Counted from the first letter of the stretch, positions 35,874 through 44,853 are shown. The stretch: DNA of 64,000 bases from Nocardioides sp. BGMRC 2183 (GCA_008123405.1 VSSA01000001.1:62001-126000), one strand, 5' to 3'. Notes: a model not told the origin generated them from the sequence alone. A program made the numbers and translations.

Positions 35874-37810
35874 CGGCGCTGCACCCCCGCCGCCTCCATC
35901 TCGGCCAAGGCCGCGGTCGAGCTCTCCGGTGCCACGCCGGCGTGGAGCCCGTCGAGCAGGGTGACCGCGAAGCCCTCCTTCACCGCGTCCAACGCGGTGG
36001 CGCGGACGCAGTGGTCGGTGGCGATGCCGGTGACCTCGACCGCCGTCACTGCGGCATCGCGGAGCACGTCCGCGAGTCGGCGCCCGTCCTCGGTGACGCC
36101 CTCGAACGCCGAGTACGCCGGCTCGCCCATCCCCTTGACCACGTGGTGGGTCACCGCCTCGGTGGCCAAGTCGGGTGCGTACTCCGCGCCGGCATCACCT
36201 TGCACGCAATGCACCGGCCAGGTCTGCACGAAGTCCGGCTCGGCGTCGGGGGCGGCGAAGTGGCCGCCGTTGGTGCCCTCGGCATGGTGCCAGTCCCGCG
36301 ATGCGGCCACCACGCGGTAGTCATCGGCGTGTGCGGCGAGGTGCTCGCTGATCCTGCGGGCGACGTCGTTGCCGCCGTCGACGCCCAGTGATCCGCCCTC
36401 GACGAAGTCGTTCTGCACATCGACGATGAGCAGCGCGGTGCTCTCGGTGGTCGTGTCGGTGGTGTCTGGTGTGCTGGCGGTGTCGGTGTTCATCTGGTTC
36501 TCCTCCCGGTGGGGCGTGCCGACCGTGTCGTCGGCGGTCACGGTCAGGTAGGCCGCGCCAGCGGCCACGGTGAGCTGGTCGAGCGGCAGTGCGGCAAGGG
36601 CCGCCCTCGCGTGGTCGCGGACGTCGTTCAGGTCGGGTGCGTGCACGATGCGGCCGCGGCGGATCAGGGCCGTCTGCGCGGGGCTGGCGCCAGGCGGGGA
36701 CATCGCGTCGTCGGCGGTGTACCACTCGGCGACGAGCAGGCCGTCGTCGTACCGGCGCCAGGCGCGTTTCGCGCCACCGACCGAGGCCTTGGCTGCCGAC
36801 CTCTTCGCCACCGGCCGCAACGCGCCGTCCGGCTCGTCGGCGACCGCGACCAGCTTGTAGACCATGCTGGCCGTGGGGTGCCCGGAGCCGGTGGCCACGC
36901 GGGTGCCGACGCCGTACCCGTCGATCGGTGCGTCGGCCAGCGCGGCGATGACGAACTCGTCCAGGTCGCTGGTGACCGTGATCCGGGTGCTCGTCGCGCC
37001 GAGCTCGTCGAGCAGGGCCCGGGCGCGCACCGACTCCTCCGCGAGGTCACCGGAGTCGATCCGGATCGCGCCGAGCCCGGTGCCGGCGACCCGGACCGCG
37101 GTGCGGATGCCCTCGGTGGTGTCGTAGGTGTCCACCAGCAGCGTGGTGCCGGCGCCGAGGGCGTCGACCTGGCTGTGGAACGCGTCCGCCTCGCTGCGGT
37201 GGGCGAGGGTGAAGGCGTGGGCCGCGGTGCCGACCGTCGGGACTCCGTGCTCGCGACCGGCGGCGAGGTTGCTGGTCGAGGCGAAGCCGGCGAGGTAGGC
37301 CGCGCGTGCCGTCGCCACCGCCGCCTGCTCATGGGTACGACGACTGCCCATCTCGATCAACGGGCGACCTGCCGCGGCGACCGCCATCCGGGCGGCGGCG
37401 CTGGCGATCGCGGTGTCGTGGTTGAGCACGCTGAGCACCAGGGTCTCCAGCACCACGCACTCGCCGAGGGTGCCGCGCACCGTCAGCACCGGACTGCCAG
37501 GGAAGTAGAGATCGCCCTCGCGGTAGCCGTCGATGTCGCCGCCGAACCGGAAGTGGCGTAGGTAGTTCGCGGTCTCCGCGCCGATCACGCCCTCGGCGAC
37601 CAGCCACTCGACCTCGGCCTCGTCGAAGGTGAAGGCTGTGATCATCGGCAGCAGCCGACCCAGGCCGCCCAGCATGCCGTAGCGGCGTCCCTCGGGAAGC
37701 CGGCGTGCGAACGCCTCGAAGACCGCCGGGTTGTCGACGCTGCCGTCGCGGACCCAGGAGTCGAGCATGGTCAGCTCGTAGCGGTCGGTGAGTAGGCCGG
37801 TGCGGTCCAT
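35870..37810 (-). CDS. pncB-pncA: Fused nicotinate phosphoribosyltransferase (PncB) - nicotinamidase (PncA)
   Basis: One open frame of 646 codons joining two consecutive steps of NAD salvage. Residues 1-about 425 are a complete PncB ([12 protein letters not shown], the region around STSNLAAG and [34 protein letters not shown]), which turns nicotinate plus PRPP into nicotinate mononucleotide. Residues about 455-646 are a complete Pnc[15 protein letters not shown] (catalytic Asp), DWHH metal ligands, HVVKGMGEP (Lys) and [14 protein letters not shown] (catalytic Cys). The Thr-rich linker contains Met440, preceded by a perfect ribosome site, so a free PncA may also be made. The two enzymes are normally separate. 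Followed by nrtR (4-base overlap). A lost frameshift or stop in the assembly cannot be excluded. Confidence 0.88.
   Translation of the reverse strand: MDRTGLLTDRYELTMLDSWVRDGSVDNPAVFEAFARRLPEGRRYGMLGGLGRLLPMITAFTFDEAEVEWLVAEGVIGAETANYLRHFRFGGDIDGYREGDLYFPGSPVLTVRGTLGECVVLETLVLSVLNHDTAIASAAARMAVAAAGRPLIEMGSRRTHEQAAVATARAAYLAGFASTSNLAAGREHGVPTVGTAAHAFTLAHRSEADAFHSQVDALGAGTTLLVDTYDTTEGIRTAVRVAGTGLGAIRIDSGDLAEESVRARALLDELGATSTRITVTSDLDEFVIAALADAPIDGYGVGTRVATGSGHPTASMVYKLVAVADEPDGALRPVAKRSAAKASVGGAKRAWRRYDDGLLVAEWYTADDAMSPPGASPAQTALIRRGRIVHAPDLNDVRDHARAALAALPLDQLTVAAGAAYLTVTADDTVGTPHREENQMNTDTASTPDTTDTTTESTALLIVDVQNDFVEGGSLGVDGGNDVARRISEHLAAHADDYRVVAASRDWHHAEGTNGGHFAAPDAEPDFVQTWPVHCVQGDAGAEYAPDLATEAVTHHVVKGMGEPAYSAFEGVTEDGRRLADVLRDAAVTAVEVTGIATDHCVRATALDAVKEGFAVTLLDGLHAGVAPESSTAALAEMEAAGVQRR
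36493..36507 (-). promoter_or_regulatory. Internal ribosome binding site and start for free PncA
   Basis: GGGAGGA (36501-36507) lies 7 bases before the in-frame ATG at 36491-36493, which is codon 440 of the fusion. Use of this start would yield a 207-aa nicotinamidase, the normal length, from the same message. Confidence 0.65.
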
Positions 37811-37817
37811 CGCGCCA

Positions 37818-37854
37818 CCTCCGTGTTGTAGTCAAAGTGACTATAACACGGAGG
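37818..37854. promoter_or_regulatory. NrtR-type operator: 17-bp arms, 3-base spacer
   Basis: Left arm CCTCCGTGTTGTAGTCA and right arm TGACTATAACACGGAGG pair with one mismatch around AAG. On the minus strand it covers TATAGT (37840-37845), a good -10 for the pncB operon, and the GGAGG ribosome site 7 bases before the ATG at 37810. Binding there would block both initiation of transcription and, in RNA, the ribosome site could be hidden in the hairpin. NrtR as ligand is inferred from its gene being in the operon. Confidence 0.7.
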
Positions 37855-37890
37855 ATCATACGGCAGACCTTCGTCGACCGTCGTGTCCCC

Positions 37891-37896
37891 TACGCT
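37891..37896 (+). promoter_or_regulatory. -10 element of leaderless N6-methylase gene
   Basis: TACGCT followed by 7 bases and ATG at 37904; no Shine-Dalgarno. Confidence 0.6.
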
Positions 37897-37903
37897 GCCG
37901 AGC

Positions 37904-39376
37904 ATGTCTGCGGGAGCCGAGGGCGCTGAGGCGATCGCCGCGGCCTACGAGGCCGGCCTGCGGAGCGAGGGCGAGGACCGCCGGGCGCGCGGCGCGTTCT
38001 ACACGCCGCCGGCCTTGGTCGACTGGGTGCTCGATCGTGCCCTGGCCGGCGAGCCGCGCCGCGTGCTGGATCCTGCATGCGGCACGGGTCACCTCCTGGT
38101 CGCTGCCGCCCGACGGCTCGGCGACGTCCGTGCGGTCTGGGGCTCCGACCTCGACCCGGAGGCGGTGCGGATCGCCCGGCTGCGGCTCGCGGAGCTCGAC
38201 CCGACGGTGCCCGCCGACGAGATCGCCGCGCGGGTGCGGGTCGCCGACGGGCTGGAGGAGTGGACCGGCGCGACCTTCGACGCCGTCGTCGGCAATCCTC
38301 CGTTCCTCGGTCAGTTGCGGCGACGCACCGCCGGGCGGACCGGCGGCATCGCCGCCTACACCGACACCAGCGCCGCCTTCCTGCACGTCGCCCTCGGACT
38401 CGCCGCTCCGGGTGGCGTCGTGGCGCTGGTCCAGCCGCTGTCGGTATTGGCCGCGCGCGACGCAGGACCGGTACGGACCGCGGTCGCCGACGTCGGCGCG
38501 ATCACCGATCTGTGGTGCAGCCCGACGCCCGTCTTCGCCGACACCACGGTGCTCACCTGTGTGCCGGTGGTCCGGATCGGCGCCACCCCGGCGACCGATC
38601 CGGATGCCTGGGGAGCACTGGCCGCCCCCGCTTTCGGGACTCCCGTGGTGACCCTGCCGGCGCGCCACGGTCGTCTCCGCGATCTGGCCGACGTCACCGC
38701 CGACTTCCGCGACCAGTACTACGGCCTGCGGCCCTACGTCGCCGAGATCCCGGAGGATCTGGAGCGGGAGCGGTGGGCGCCCTTGGTCACCACCGGTCTG
38801 ATCGATCCCGCCGAGCTGCGCTGGGGACACGCACCGACCCGCTTCGCCCGCCGCCGGTACGCCGCCCCGGCGGTCGACCTCACGGCGCTGGCCGCCGGCC
38901 CTGACCGTGCGCTGGCGCGGTGGGCACGTGCCCGACGTGTGCCCAAGGTGCTGGTCGCCGGGCAGGGGCGGGTGATCGAGGCGGTCGCCGATCCGGAGGG
39001 CAGGCTGCTGCCGTCGGTGCCGGTCCTCACCGTGGTGCCCCACGATCCGGATCAGGTCTGGTCCCTGCTCGCCCTGACCCTGGCCCCGCCGCTCGTGGCC
39101 TCCGCCGCGGCCCGCTACCTAGGCACCGGACTGAGCGCCGGTTCGGTGAAGGTCAGCGCACGACAGCTGGCCGGGCTGCCGCTGCCCGCCGACGATGGGG
39201 CGTGGAAGCGGGCAGCAGAGCTGGCACGTTCGGTGCAGAGTGAGCGTTCGGGGGCGGAACGGCGCGATCGGCTTGAGGAGGTCGCCGCGCTGATGACCAC
39301 CGCCTACGGCCTCGATCCCCAGGGCGGCGCGGGGCGGGACGTACTGGCCTGGTGGTGTGCCCGCGCCCCGCGCTGA
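37904..39376 (+). CDS. Orphan N6-adenine DNA methyltransferase (Type I/IIG-like)
   Basis: 490-aa protein. The N-terminal RRARGAFYTPPALVDWVLDRAL and the AdoMet motif DPACGTGHLLVAAARRLG (motif I, about residues 58-75), GSDLDPEAVRIARLRL (motif II) and the catalytic VGNPPF (motif IV) define a gamma-type N6-adenine methylase of the kind fused to nucleases in Type IIG enzymes. The second half (about 240-470) resembles a target-recognition domain (GHAPTRFARRRYA, PKVLVAGQG). No nuclease domain or restriction gene is adjacent, so it may be regulatory or a solitary remnant. Divergent from the pncB operon across the NrtR-type operator, 94 bp between starts. Confidence 0.85.
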   Translation: MSAGAEGAEAIAAAYEAGLRSEGEDRRARGAFYTPPALVDWVLDRALAGEPRRVLDPACGTGHLLVAAARRLGDVRAVWGSDLDPEAVRIARLRLAELDPTVPADEIAARVRVADGLEEWTGATFDAVVGNPPFLGQLRRRTAGRTGGIAAYTDTSAAFLHVALGLAAPGGVVALVQPLSVLAARDAGPVRTAVADVGAITDLWCSPTPVFADTTVLTCVPVVRIGATPATDPDAWGALAAPAFGTPVVTLPARHGRLRDLADVTADFRDQYYGLRPYVAEIPEDLERERWAPLVTTGLIDPAELRWGHAPTRFARRRYAAPAVDLTALAAGPDRALARWARARRVPKVLVAGQGRVIEAVADPEGRLLPSVPVLTVVPHDPDQVWSLLALTLAPPLVASAAARYLGTGLSAGSVKVSARQLAGLPLPADDGAWKRAAELARSVQSERSGAERRDRLEEVAALMTTAYGLDPQGGAGRDVLAWWCARAPR

Positions 39377-39390
39377 CCCGGCGCAAACGC

Positions 39391-39410
39391 CCCTCTTCGG
39401 TTCAAGGGGT
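39391..39410. terminator. Possible weak terminator after the methylase gene
   Basis: CCCCT and AGGGG separated by 10 bases, shortly after the stop codon. Short and unproven. Confidence 0.3.
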
Positions 39411-39456
39411 CGGCGGGAGCGATGAGTCCGGGCGGCGCCGCTGGTCTGTTCTCGTC

Positions 39457-39807
39457 ATGACCGAGTTCCTCGAGGACGGCCTGGAGCTGTTCGCGACAGT
39501 GCAGGTGGCTGACTCCGCGCGTGCCTGGGAGTGGTACCGCCGACTGCTGGGCGCGGACTGGTCCTTCCGGGCACATGACGACGAAGTGGTCTGGGAGTTG
39601 GCGCCGCACCGGTGGCTGGTCGTCGTACGGAACGAGGCGTCGGCCGGCCACAGCGTGGTCACGGTCTTCGTGGACGACCTCGACGCCAGGGTCGCTGATG
39701 CGGCAGGGCGGGGAGTGGAGCCGGACCGCTGGGAGCGCTACGAGGGCGACGTCCGCAAGGCGCTCTTCGTGGATCCCGACGGCAACGAGATCGGGCTCGG
39801 CGGATAA
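39457..39807 (+). CDS. Glyoxalase/bleomycin-resistance fold (VOC) protein
   Basis: 116-aa single-domain vicinal-oxygen-chelate protein. Typical features are ELFATVQVADSARAWEWYRRLLG at the start, HSVVTVFVDDLDARVADAAGRGV in the middle and the C-terminal KALFVDPDGNEIGL. Metal-ligand positions are partly conserved. Substrate unknown. The ATG at 39457 gives the normal fold start; a longer frame extends upstream without family resemblance. An independent gene between the methylase and the ABC operon. Confidence 0.85.
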   Translation: MTEFLEDGLELFATVQVADSARAWEWYRRLLGADWSFRAHDDEVVWELAPHRWLVVVRNEASAGHSVVTVFVDDLDARVADAAGRGVEPDRWERYEGDVRKALFVDPDGNEIGLGG

Positions 39808-39835
39808 CAGGTCGGCCTCTGTCGGCCTCGCCTTC

Positions 39836-39841
39836 TACGAT
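39836..39841 (+). promoter_or_regulatory. -10 element of leaderless ABC ATPase gene
   Basis: TACGAT followed by 6 bases and the GTG at 39848. It decides in favour of this GTG over the internal ATG at 39923, which has no ribosome site. Confidence 0.6.
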
Positions 39842-39847
39842 CAGCAG

Positions 39848-40837
39848 GTGACGCATTCGCAGGCCGGCAGCCCGGCGCCTCTCGGTGTCCCCGACAGCGC
39901 CGCCGTCCCCAGCACCGCATCGATGATCCACGCCCGCGACCTGCGAAAGAGCTTCGGCAGCTTCGAGGCGGTGCGCGGGATCGACCTGGACGTGCGTCCC
40001 GGTGAGGTCTTCGGCTTCCTCGGTCCCAACGGCGCCGGCAAGTCCTCGACGATGCGGATGATCGCCTCGGTCTCACCGGTCACCTCCGGGGAGCTGCGGA
40101 TCCTCGGCATGGACCCGGCCGTGGATGGCCCGGCGATCCGCGGTCGGATCGGGGTCTGCCCGCAGGAGGACAACCTCGACAACGAGATCAACGTCGCCGA
40201 CAACCTCTACGTCTACGGCCGCTATTTCGGCATCCCCAAGAGCGTGGTGCGCGAGCGGGTCGGCGAGTTGCTCGAGTTCGCCAAGCTCACCGACAAGGCC
40301 GGGGCCCAGGTCGAGGAGCTCTCCGGTGGCATGAAGCGGCGACTGACCATTGCCCGCTCCCTGATCAACAAGCCCGACCTGCTGCTCCTCGACGAGCCCA
40401 CCACCGGCCTGGATCCGCAGGCCCGTCACCTGCTCTGGGGGCAGCTCTACCAGCTCAAGCAGGCGGGGGTCACGCTGGTGCTCACCAGCCACTACATGGA
40501 CGAGGTGGAGCAGCTTGCGGATCGGCTCGTGATCATGGACAAGGGCGTGATCGTCGCCGAGGGATCGCCACAGGACCTGATCCGCGCCCACTCCACCAGG
40601 GAGGTCGCCGAGCTCCGCTTCGGGGTGGGGGAGCACCCCGCGCTGGAAGGACAGATCGCCGACCTGGGGGAGCGGGTCGAGGTGCTGCCCGACCGGTTGC
40701 TGGTCTACGCGACCGATGGCGAGGAGGTGGTCACCCAGGTGCACGCTCGTGGTCTCACCCCGCTGGCGACCCTGGTTCGTCGTTCCACGCTGGAGGACGT
40801 CTTCCTGCGGCTGACCGGCCGGACCCTGATCGAATGA
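39848..40837 (+). CDS. ABC-2 type exporter, ATP-binding subunit
   Basis: 329-aa ATPase of the DrrA/NodI group. After a 25-residue variable N terminus come the A-loop region (HARDLRKSFGSF), Walker A GPNGAGKSS, the Q-loop CPQEDNLD, the signature LSGGMKRR, Walker B LLLLDEPTTGLDP and the switch His in LTSHYMDE. The C-terminal 80 residues are the regulatory domain of drug exporters. The GTG start is favoured by the -10 at 39836; the ATG at 39923 is the alternative (304 aa). Coupled to two permease genes by 4-base overlaps. Substrate unknown; DrrAB relatives export antibiotics or lipids. Confidence 0.92.
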   Translation: MTHSQAGSPAPLGVPDSAAVPSTASMIHARDLRKSFGSFEAVRGIDLDVRPGEVFGFLGPNGAGKSSTMRMIASVSPVTSGELRILGMDPAVDGPAIRGRIGVCPQEDNLDNEINVADNLYVYGRYFGIPKSVVRERVGELLEFAKLTDKAGAQVEELSGGMKRRLTIARSLINKPDLLLLDEPTTGLDPQARHLLWGQLYQLKQAGVTLVLTSHYMDEVEQLADRLVIMDKGVIVAEGSPQDLIRAHSTREVAELRFGVGEHPALEGQIADLGERVEVLPDRLLVYATDGEEVVTQVHARGLTPLATLVRRSTLEDVFLRLTGRTLIE

Positions 40838-41652
40838 GCAGGCACGAGGCCGTCGCCGGGTCCTCGTCGCTGGGCCTGCGCGAGGGGATCGTCCGGCAGG
40901 CCGACTATTGGGCCACCCTGTGGCGCCGGACCTGGCGTGGCGTGCTCGTCTCCTCCTTCCTCTCGCCCTTCCTCTATGTGCTCGCCCTGGGGGTACTGCT
41001 CGGTGGCTTCGTCTCCGCCGACCCCGACGTCCTCGAGGGCGCGACGTCGTACCTGGCGTTCGTGGTGCCGGGATTGATCGCCGCGCACGCGATGCAGACC
41101 GCGGTCTCGGAGACGACCTACCCGGTGATGGGCATGATCAAGTGGCAGCGGGTGTACGAGTCGATGCTGGCCACGCCGCTGGAGCCTCGGCACGTGGTCG
41201 GCGCGCACCTCTCCTCGGTGGTGCTGCATCTCGCGGTCACCTGTGGTCTCTACAACCTGGTCATGCTGCCCTTCGGCGTGTTCGAGGCCTGGTGGTCGCC
41301 GTTCCTCGCGTTCGCGGCCCAAGTGCTCTGCGGCACGGCGTTCGCGGCGATCGTCTACGGGTATGCGACCCGGGTGCGCTCGGAGGAGAGCTTCGGGGTG
41401 CTGTTCCGCGTCGGCGTCTTCCCGCTCTTCCTCTTCTCCGGTGCCTTCTTCCCGGTCGGCAATCTGGGGGAGGTCGGCGCCGGACTCGCTCGGCTCACCC
41501 CGCTGTGGCACGGGGTCAACCTCTCCCGGATGTTCACCCTCGACCACGTCACCTGGTGGGTGGCCGCGGTGAACGTCGCGGTGCTGACGGGGTTGGTGGT
41601 GCTGGGCTGGCGCTGGTCGGTCTCCGGACTGCAGCGGCGGATGATCGCATGA
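40834..41652 (+). CDS. ABC-2 type exporter permease, first
   Basis: 272-aa membrane protein with six hydrophobic helices and the ABC2-type organisation. Recognisable are the N-terminal LWRRTWRGVLVSSFLSPFLYVLALG, the SYLAFVVPGLIAAHAMQTA loop, RVYESMLATPLEPRHVVGA, and FPLFLFSGAFFPVGNL near the C terminus. It resembles NodJ/DrrB-type permeases. ATGA overlap with the ATPase before it and with the second permease after it, so the three proteins are made together. Confidence 0.9.
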   Translation: MSRHEAVAGSSSLGLREGIVRQADYWATLWRRTWRGVLVSSFLSPFLYVLALGVLLGGFVSADPDVLEGATSYLAFVVPGLIAAHAMQTAVSETTYPVMGMIKWQRVYESMLATPLEPRHVVGAHLSSVVLHLAVTCGLYNLVMLPFGVFEAWWSPFLAFAAQVLCGTAFAAIVYGYATRVRSEESFGVLFRVGVFPLFLFSGAFFPVGNLGEVGAGLARLTPLWHGVNLSRMFTLDHVTWWVAAVNVAVLTGLVVLGWRWSVSGLQRRMIA

Positions 41653-42455
41653 CGATGTCGATGAGCGGCGCGGACGCCGTCTCGCCGCTGGGCTCCGGTC
41701 AGGCGGTGCGCCTCCTGCTGCTGCGCAACTACATGTCCTACCGGCGCGCGTGGCCCCTCTTCCTCACCGGCTTCCTGGAGCCGTTCCTCTACCTGCTCTC
41801 TATCGGCATCGGCGTCGGCGCGCTGGTCGACTCGTTCTCCTACGGCGGTCGCGAGATCGACTACGCGACGTTCGTCGCCCCCGGGATGCTCGCGGTCTCC
41901 GCCTTCAACGGCGCCTTGATGGACTCGACCTTCAACGTCTTCTTCAAGCTCCGCTACACCAAGCTCTACGACCAGATCCTCGCCACCCCGATGACCACCA
42001 CCGACGTGGCGCGCGGAGAGATCGCCTGGGGACAGTTGCGTGGCGGAATCTACGCCGGCGGCTTCCTGCTGGTGATGCTCGCGATGGGCCTGATCGAGTC
42101 GTGGTGGGCGGTGCTGGCACTGCCTGCCGTCCTGCTGCTCGGCTTCGCCTTCAGCGCGGTCTGCATGGCGGCGACCACCTGGATGAAGTCGTTCCAGGAC
42201 TTCGACAAGATCACCCTGGTCCAACTGCCCCTCTTCCTGTTCTCGGCCACCTTCTTCCCGATCGACACCTACTCGAGCCCGGTGCGGTGGATCGTCGAGT
42301 GCACGCCGCTCTACCGGGGCGTGGTGCTCTGCCGCGAGCTCACCACCGGTGCGGTCTCCTGGGAGTCCGCCGTCTCGGTGGTCTACCTGCTCCTGATGGG
42401 TCTGACGGGCCTGTGGGTGGTCCGCCGTCGCCTCGACACGCTGCTCCTCACCTGA
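41649..42455 (+). CDS. ABC-2 type exporter permease, second
   Basis: 268-aa membrane protein, paralogue of the preceding permease: the same plan, with PLFLTGFLEPFLYLLSIGIG, TFVAPGMLAVSAFNGALMDS, KLYDQILATPMTTTDVARGE and LPLFLFSATFFPIDTYSSP. Two different permeases with one ATPase suggest a heterodimeric channel. Its stop overlaps the iclR stop on the other strand by 8 bp (42448-42455). Confidence 0.9.
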   Translation: MTMSMSGADAVSPLGSGQAVRLLLLRNYMSYRRAWPLFLTGFLEPFLYLLSIGIGVGALVDSFSYGGREIDYATFVAPGMLAVSAFNGALMDSTFNVFFKLRYTKLYDQILATPMTTTDVARGEIAWGQLRGGIYAGGFLLVMLAMGLIESWWAVLALPAVLLLGFAFSAVCMAATTWMKSFQDFDKITLVQLPLFLFSATFFPIDTYSSPVRWIVECTPLYRGVVLCRELTTGAVSWESAVSVVYLLLMGLTGLWVVRRRLDTLLLT

Positions 42456-43215
42456 GCCGCCCGGCGATCCGGGCGCCCACCGCTTCGGCGGTACGACGCA
42501 CGGCCGTGACCGTCTGCGTGAACCAGGCTTCGACCTCCGACGTCTCGTCGGGCCAGGTCACGGCGATCGCCGCCACCGGGTGCGCGTTGTGGTCGCGCAC
42601 CGCCACCGCCACCGAGGCGAACCCGGGGGTGACCTCGCCGGACTCCTCGGCGTGGCCGCGCGCCCGGGTCTCGACCAGCAGCCGACGCAGCGCGGTCGGG
42701 CCGTCGGGGCCGCGTCCGTGCCGGTCCGCGAATGCCGTGCGGTCCGGATAGAGCGCGCGAACCTGCGCCGCGGGGAGCGCGGCCAGGATGGCGCGACCGC
42801 TGGCGGTCAGGTGCGAGGGAATCCGGACCCCGACGTCGGTGACCAGCGGTGGACGACCGGGCGCTCGCTCCTCGATCACGTAGAGGACGTCGCGGCCGTG
42901 CAGCACCGCCAGGTGGGCCGACTGTCCGACCGTGTCGACGAGCGCGGCCAAGGGCCTCCGCGCGACCCGTTGCAGTGGCTCCTGGCGCACGTAGCCGGAG
43001 CCGACCTCGAACGCGGCCACGCCGACGCCGTACCGGCGTTCGTCGGGGAGGTGCACGACGAAGCCCTCCTCGACCATCGCCGCCAGCAGGTGGTACGTCG
43101 AGGAGCGGGGCAGCCCGGTCGCGCGGGCGATCCGCTCGACCGGGACCGGACCGGGCTGCGCCGCGAGGAAGCGCAGCACCCGCAGGGCCCGGGTCGCGGC
43201 CGGCACCTGGGACAT
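42448..43215 (-). CDS. IclR-family regulator of the hut operon
   Basis: 255-aa regulator with an N-terminal winged helix (ALRVLRFLAAQPGPVPVERIA, ATGLPRSSTYHLLAAMVEEGFV, about residues 8-60) and a C-terminal effector domain with PSHLTASGRAILAALP. The ATG at 43213-43215 has a perfect ribosome site (AAGGAGG). Divergent from hutH with a 96-bp gap that contains a near-palindrome (43242-43257), so it is the obvious local regulator of histidine catabolism, probably responding to urocanate or a later intermediate (inference). Confidence 0.88.
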   Translation of the reverse strand: MSQVPAATRALRVLRFLAAQPGPVPVERIARATGLPRSSTYHLLAAMVEEGFVVHLPDERRYGVGVAAFEVGSGYVRQEPLQRVARRPLAALVDTVGQSAHLAVLHGRDVLYVIEERAPGRPPLVTDVGVRIPSHLTASGRAILAALPAAQVRALYPDRTAFADRHGRGPDGPTALRRLLVETRARGHAEESGEVTPGFASVAVAVRDHNAHPVAAIAVTWPDETSEVEAWFTQTVTAVRRTAEAVGARIAGRLR

Positions 43216-43241
43216 CAGCGCACCTCCTTGGCCTGGAGCAT

Positions 43242-43261
43242 GTCTCGGATCTGAGACTGTA
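43242..43261. promoter_or_regulatory. Candidate operator and iclR -10 in the hut divergent region
   Basis: GTCTCGGATCTGAGAC (43242-43257) is a palindrome with 7 of 8 pairs matching. The minus strand has TACAGT (complement of 43256-43261), a possible -10 of the iclR gene, touching it. This fits autorepression; effect on hutH is possible. Confidence 0.4.
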
Positions 43262-43311
43262 CCGCTGCCGCATGCCTTCCCGTGCTCGTGCCGCAGGCCT
43301 TTGATGGACCC

Positions 43312-44853
43312 ATGACCTCCACCATCGCCGTCGGCACCGGGCCGGTGAGCCGCGCCGACCTCGTCGCCGTCGCCCGCCACGGCGCACCCGTCCGTCTCAC
43401 CGACGAGGCAAGCAGCGCCATCGACGACGCCCGCGCCGTGGTCGAGGGGCTGGCTGCGGGCGCGACGCCGGCCTATGGCATCTCGACCGGATTCGGCGCG
43501 CTGGCGACCCGCCACATCCCCGAGGAGCTGCGGGCGCAGCTACAGCGCTCGCTGGTCCGCTCCCACGCGGCCGGCTCCGGGCCGGAGGTCGAGCGCGAGG
43601 TGGTCCGGGCCCTGATGCTGCTCCGGCTCTCCACGCTGGCCACCGGGCACACCGGCATCCGTCGTGAGACCGCGGAGCTGATGGCGAGCCTGCTCAGCCA
43701 CGGCATCACGCCGGTGGTCCACGAGTACGGGTCGCTGGGCTGCTCGGGGGACCTCGCCCCGTTGGCGCACTGCGCGCTCGCGCTGCTCGGTGAGGGTCAG
43801 GTCCGTGACGCCGACGGCGTGCTCCGGCCGGCCTCCGACGCGCTCAGCGCCGCTGGACTCACTGCGGTGACGCTGGTCGCCAAGGAGGGCCTGGCGCTGA
43901 TCAACGGCACCGACGGCATGCTCGGGATGCTGGTGCTGGCGCTCGCCGACCTGGAGCTGCTGCTGCGCACCGCCGACATCGCGGCCGGGATGAGTGTGGA
44001 GGCACAGCTCGGCACCGACCGGGTCTTCGCTGCCGACCTGCAGGCCCTGCGGCCCCATCCCGGGCAGGCGGCGAGCGCGGCCAACCTGGTGGCGCTGCTG
44101 GCGGACTCCGAGGTGGTCGCCTCCCACCGCGGCCCCGACTGCAACCGGGTCCAGGACGCCTACTCGCTGCGCTGCTCGCCCCAGGTGCACGGGGCGGTCC
44201 GCGACACCGTCGCTCACGCCGCCTCGGTGGCCGAGCGCGAGCTGGCCAGCGCCGTCGACAACCCGGTCGTCATCGACGGACGCGTCGAGTCCAACGGCAA
44301 CTTCCACGGCGCCCCGGTCGGCTACGTACTCGACTTCCTGGCGATCGCGGTCGCCGATCTCGCCTCGATCAGCGAGCGTCGTACCGATCGGTTCCTGGAC
44401 AAGGCCCGCAACCACGGCCTGCCGCCGTTCCTGGCCGACGACCCGGGGGTCGACTCGGGCCTGATGATCGCCCAGTACACCCAGGCTGCGGTGGTCTCGG
44501 AGCTGAAGCGGCTGGCGGTGCCCGCCAGCGTCGACTCGATCCCGTCCAGCGCGATGCAGGAGGACCACGTCTCGATGGGCTGGTCGGCGGCCCGGAAGCT
44601 GCGCCGAGCGGTCGACGGGCTCACCCGCGTGGTTGCGATCGAGGTGCTCACCGCGGCACGCGCCCTCGACCTGCGCGCACCGCTCCGCCCTGCGGCCGGC
44701 ACCGGCGCCGTGGTCCGCCTGCTGCGCGATCGCGGCATCGAAGGTCCCGGCCCCGACAGGCATCTGGCGCCGGAGATCGAGACCTGCGTCGACCTCGTCC
44801 GCAGCGGCGCCGTCCTGGCGGCCGCGACCTCCCAGATCGGAGACCTCCAATGA
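43312..44853 (+). CDS. hutH: Histidine ammonia-lyase
   Basis: First step of histidine degradation: L-histidine to urocanate plus ammonia, using the self-made electrophile MIO. The 513-aa length is typical. The active-site tripeptide is Cys144-Ser145-Gly146 ([14 protein letters not shown]) instead of the textbook Ala-Ser-Gly. Other signatures are present: the Tyr loop in [44 protein letters not shown] and [15 protein letters not shown] at 43312 is chosen; TTTGAT lies 6 bases before it. Overlaps hutU by 4 bases, the first of five coupled genes. Confidence 0.96.
   Translation: MTSTIAVGTGPVSRADLVAVARHGAPVRLTDEASSAIDDARAVVEGLAAGATPAYGISTGFGALATRHIPEELRAQLQRSLVRSHAAGSGPEVEREVVRALMLLRLSTLATGHTGIRRETAELMASLLSHGITPVVHEYGSLGCSGDLAPLAHCALALLGEGQVRDADGVLRPASDALSAAGLTAVTLVAKEGLALINGTDGMLGMLVLALADLELLLRTADIAAGMSVEAQLGTDRVFAADLQALRPHPGQAASAANLVALLADSEVVASHRGPDCNRVQDAYSLRCSPQVHGAVRDTVAHAASVAERELASAVDNPVVIDGRVESNGNFHGAPVGYVLDFLAIAVADLASISERRTDRFLDKARNHGLPPFLADDPGVDSGLMIAQYTQAAVVSELKRLAVPASVDSIPSSAMQEDHVSMGWSAARKLRRAVDGLTRVVAIEVLTAARALDLRAPLRPAAGTGAVVRLLRDRGIEGPGPDRHLAPEIETCVDLVRSGAVLAAATSQIGDLQ

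Noticed and set aside
36480-36560. Sequencing frameshift as the cause of the PncB-PncA fusion
   Set aside because: Not dismissed fully: an ATGA overlap in another frame at 36490-36493 would be the classical joint. But the frame stays open through a plausible linker, so I report the fusion and flag the check.
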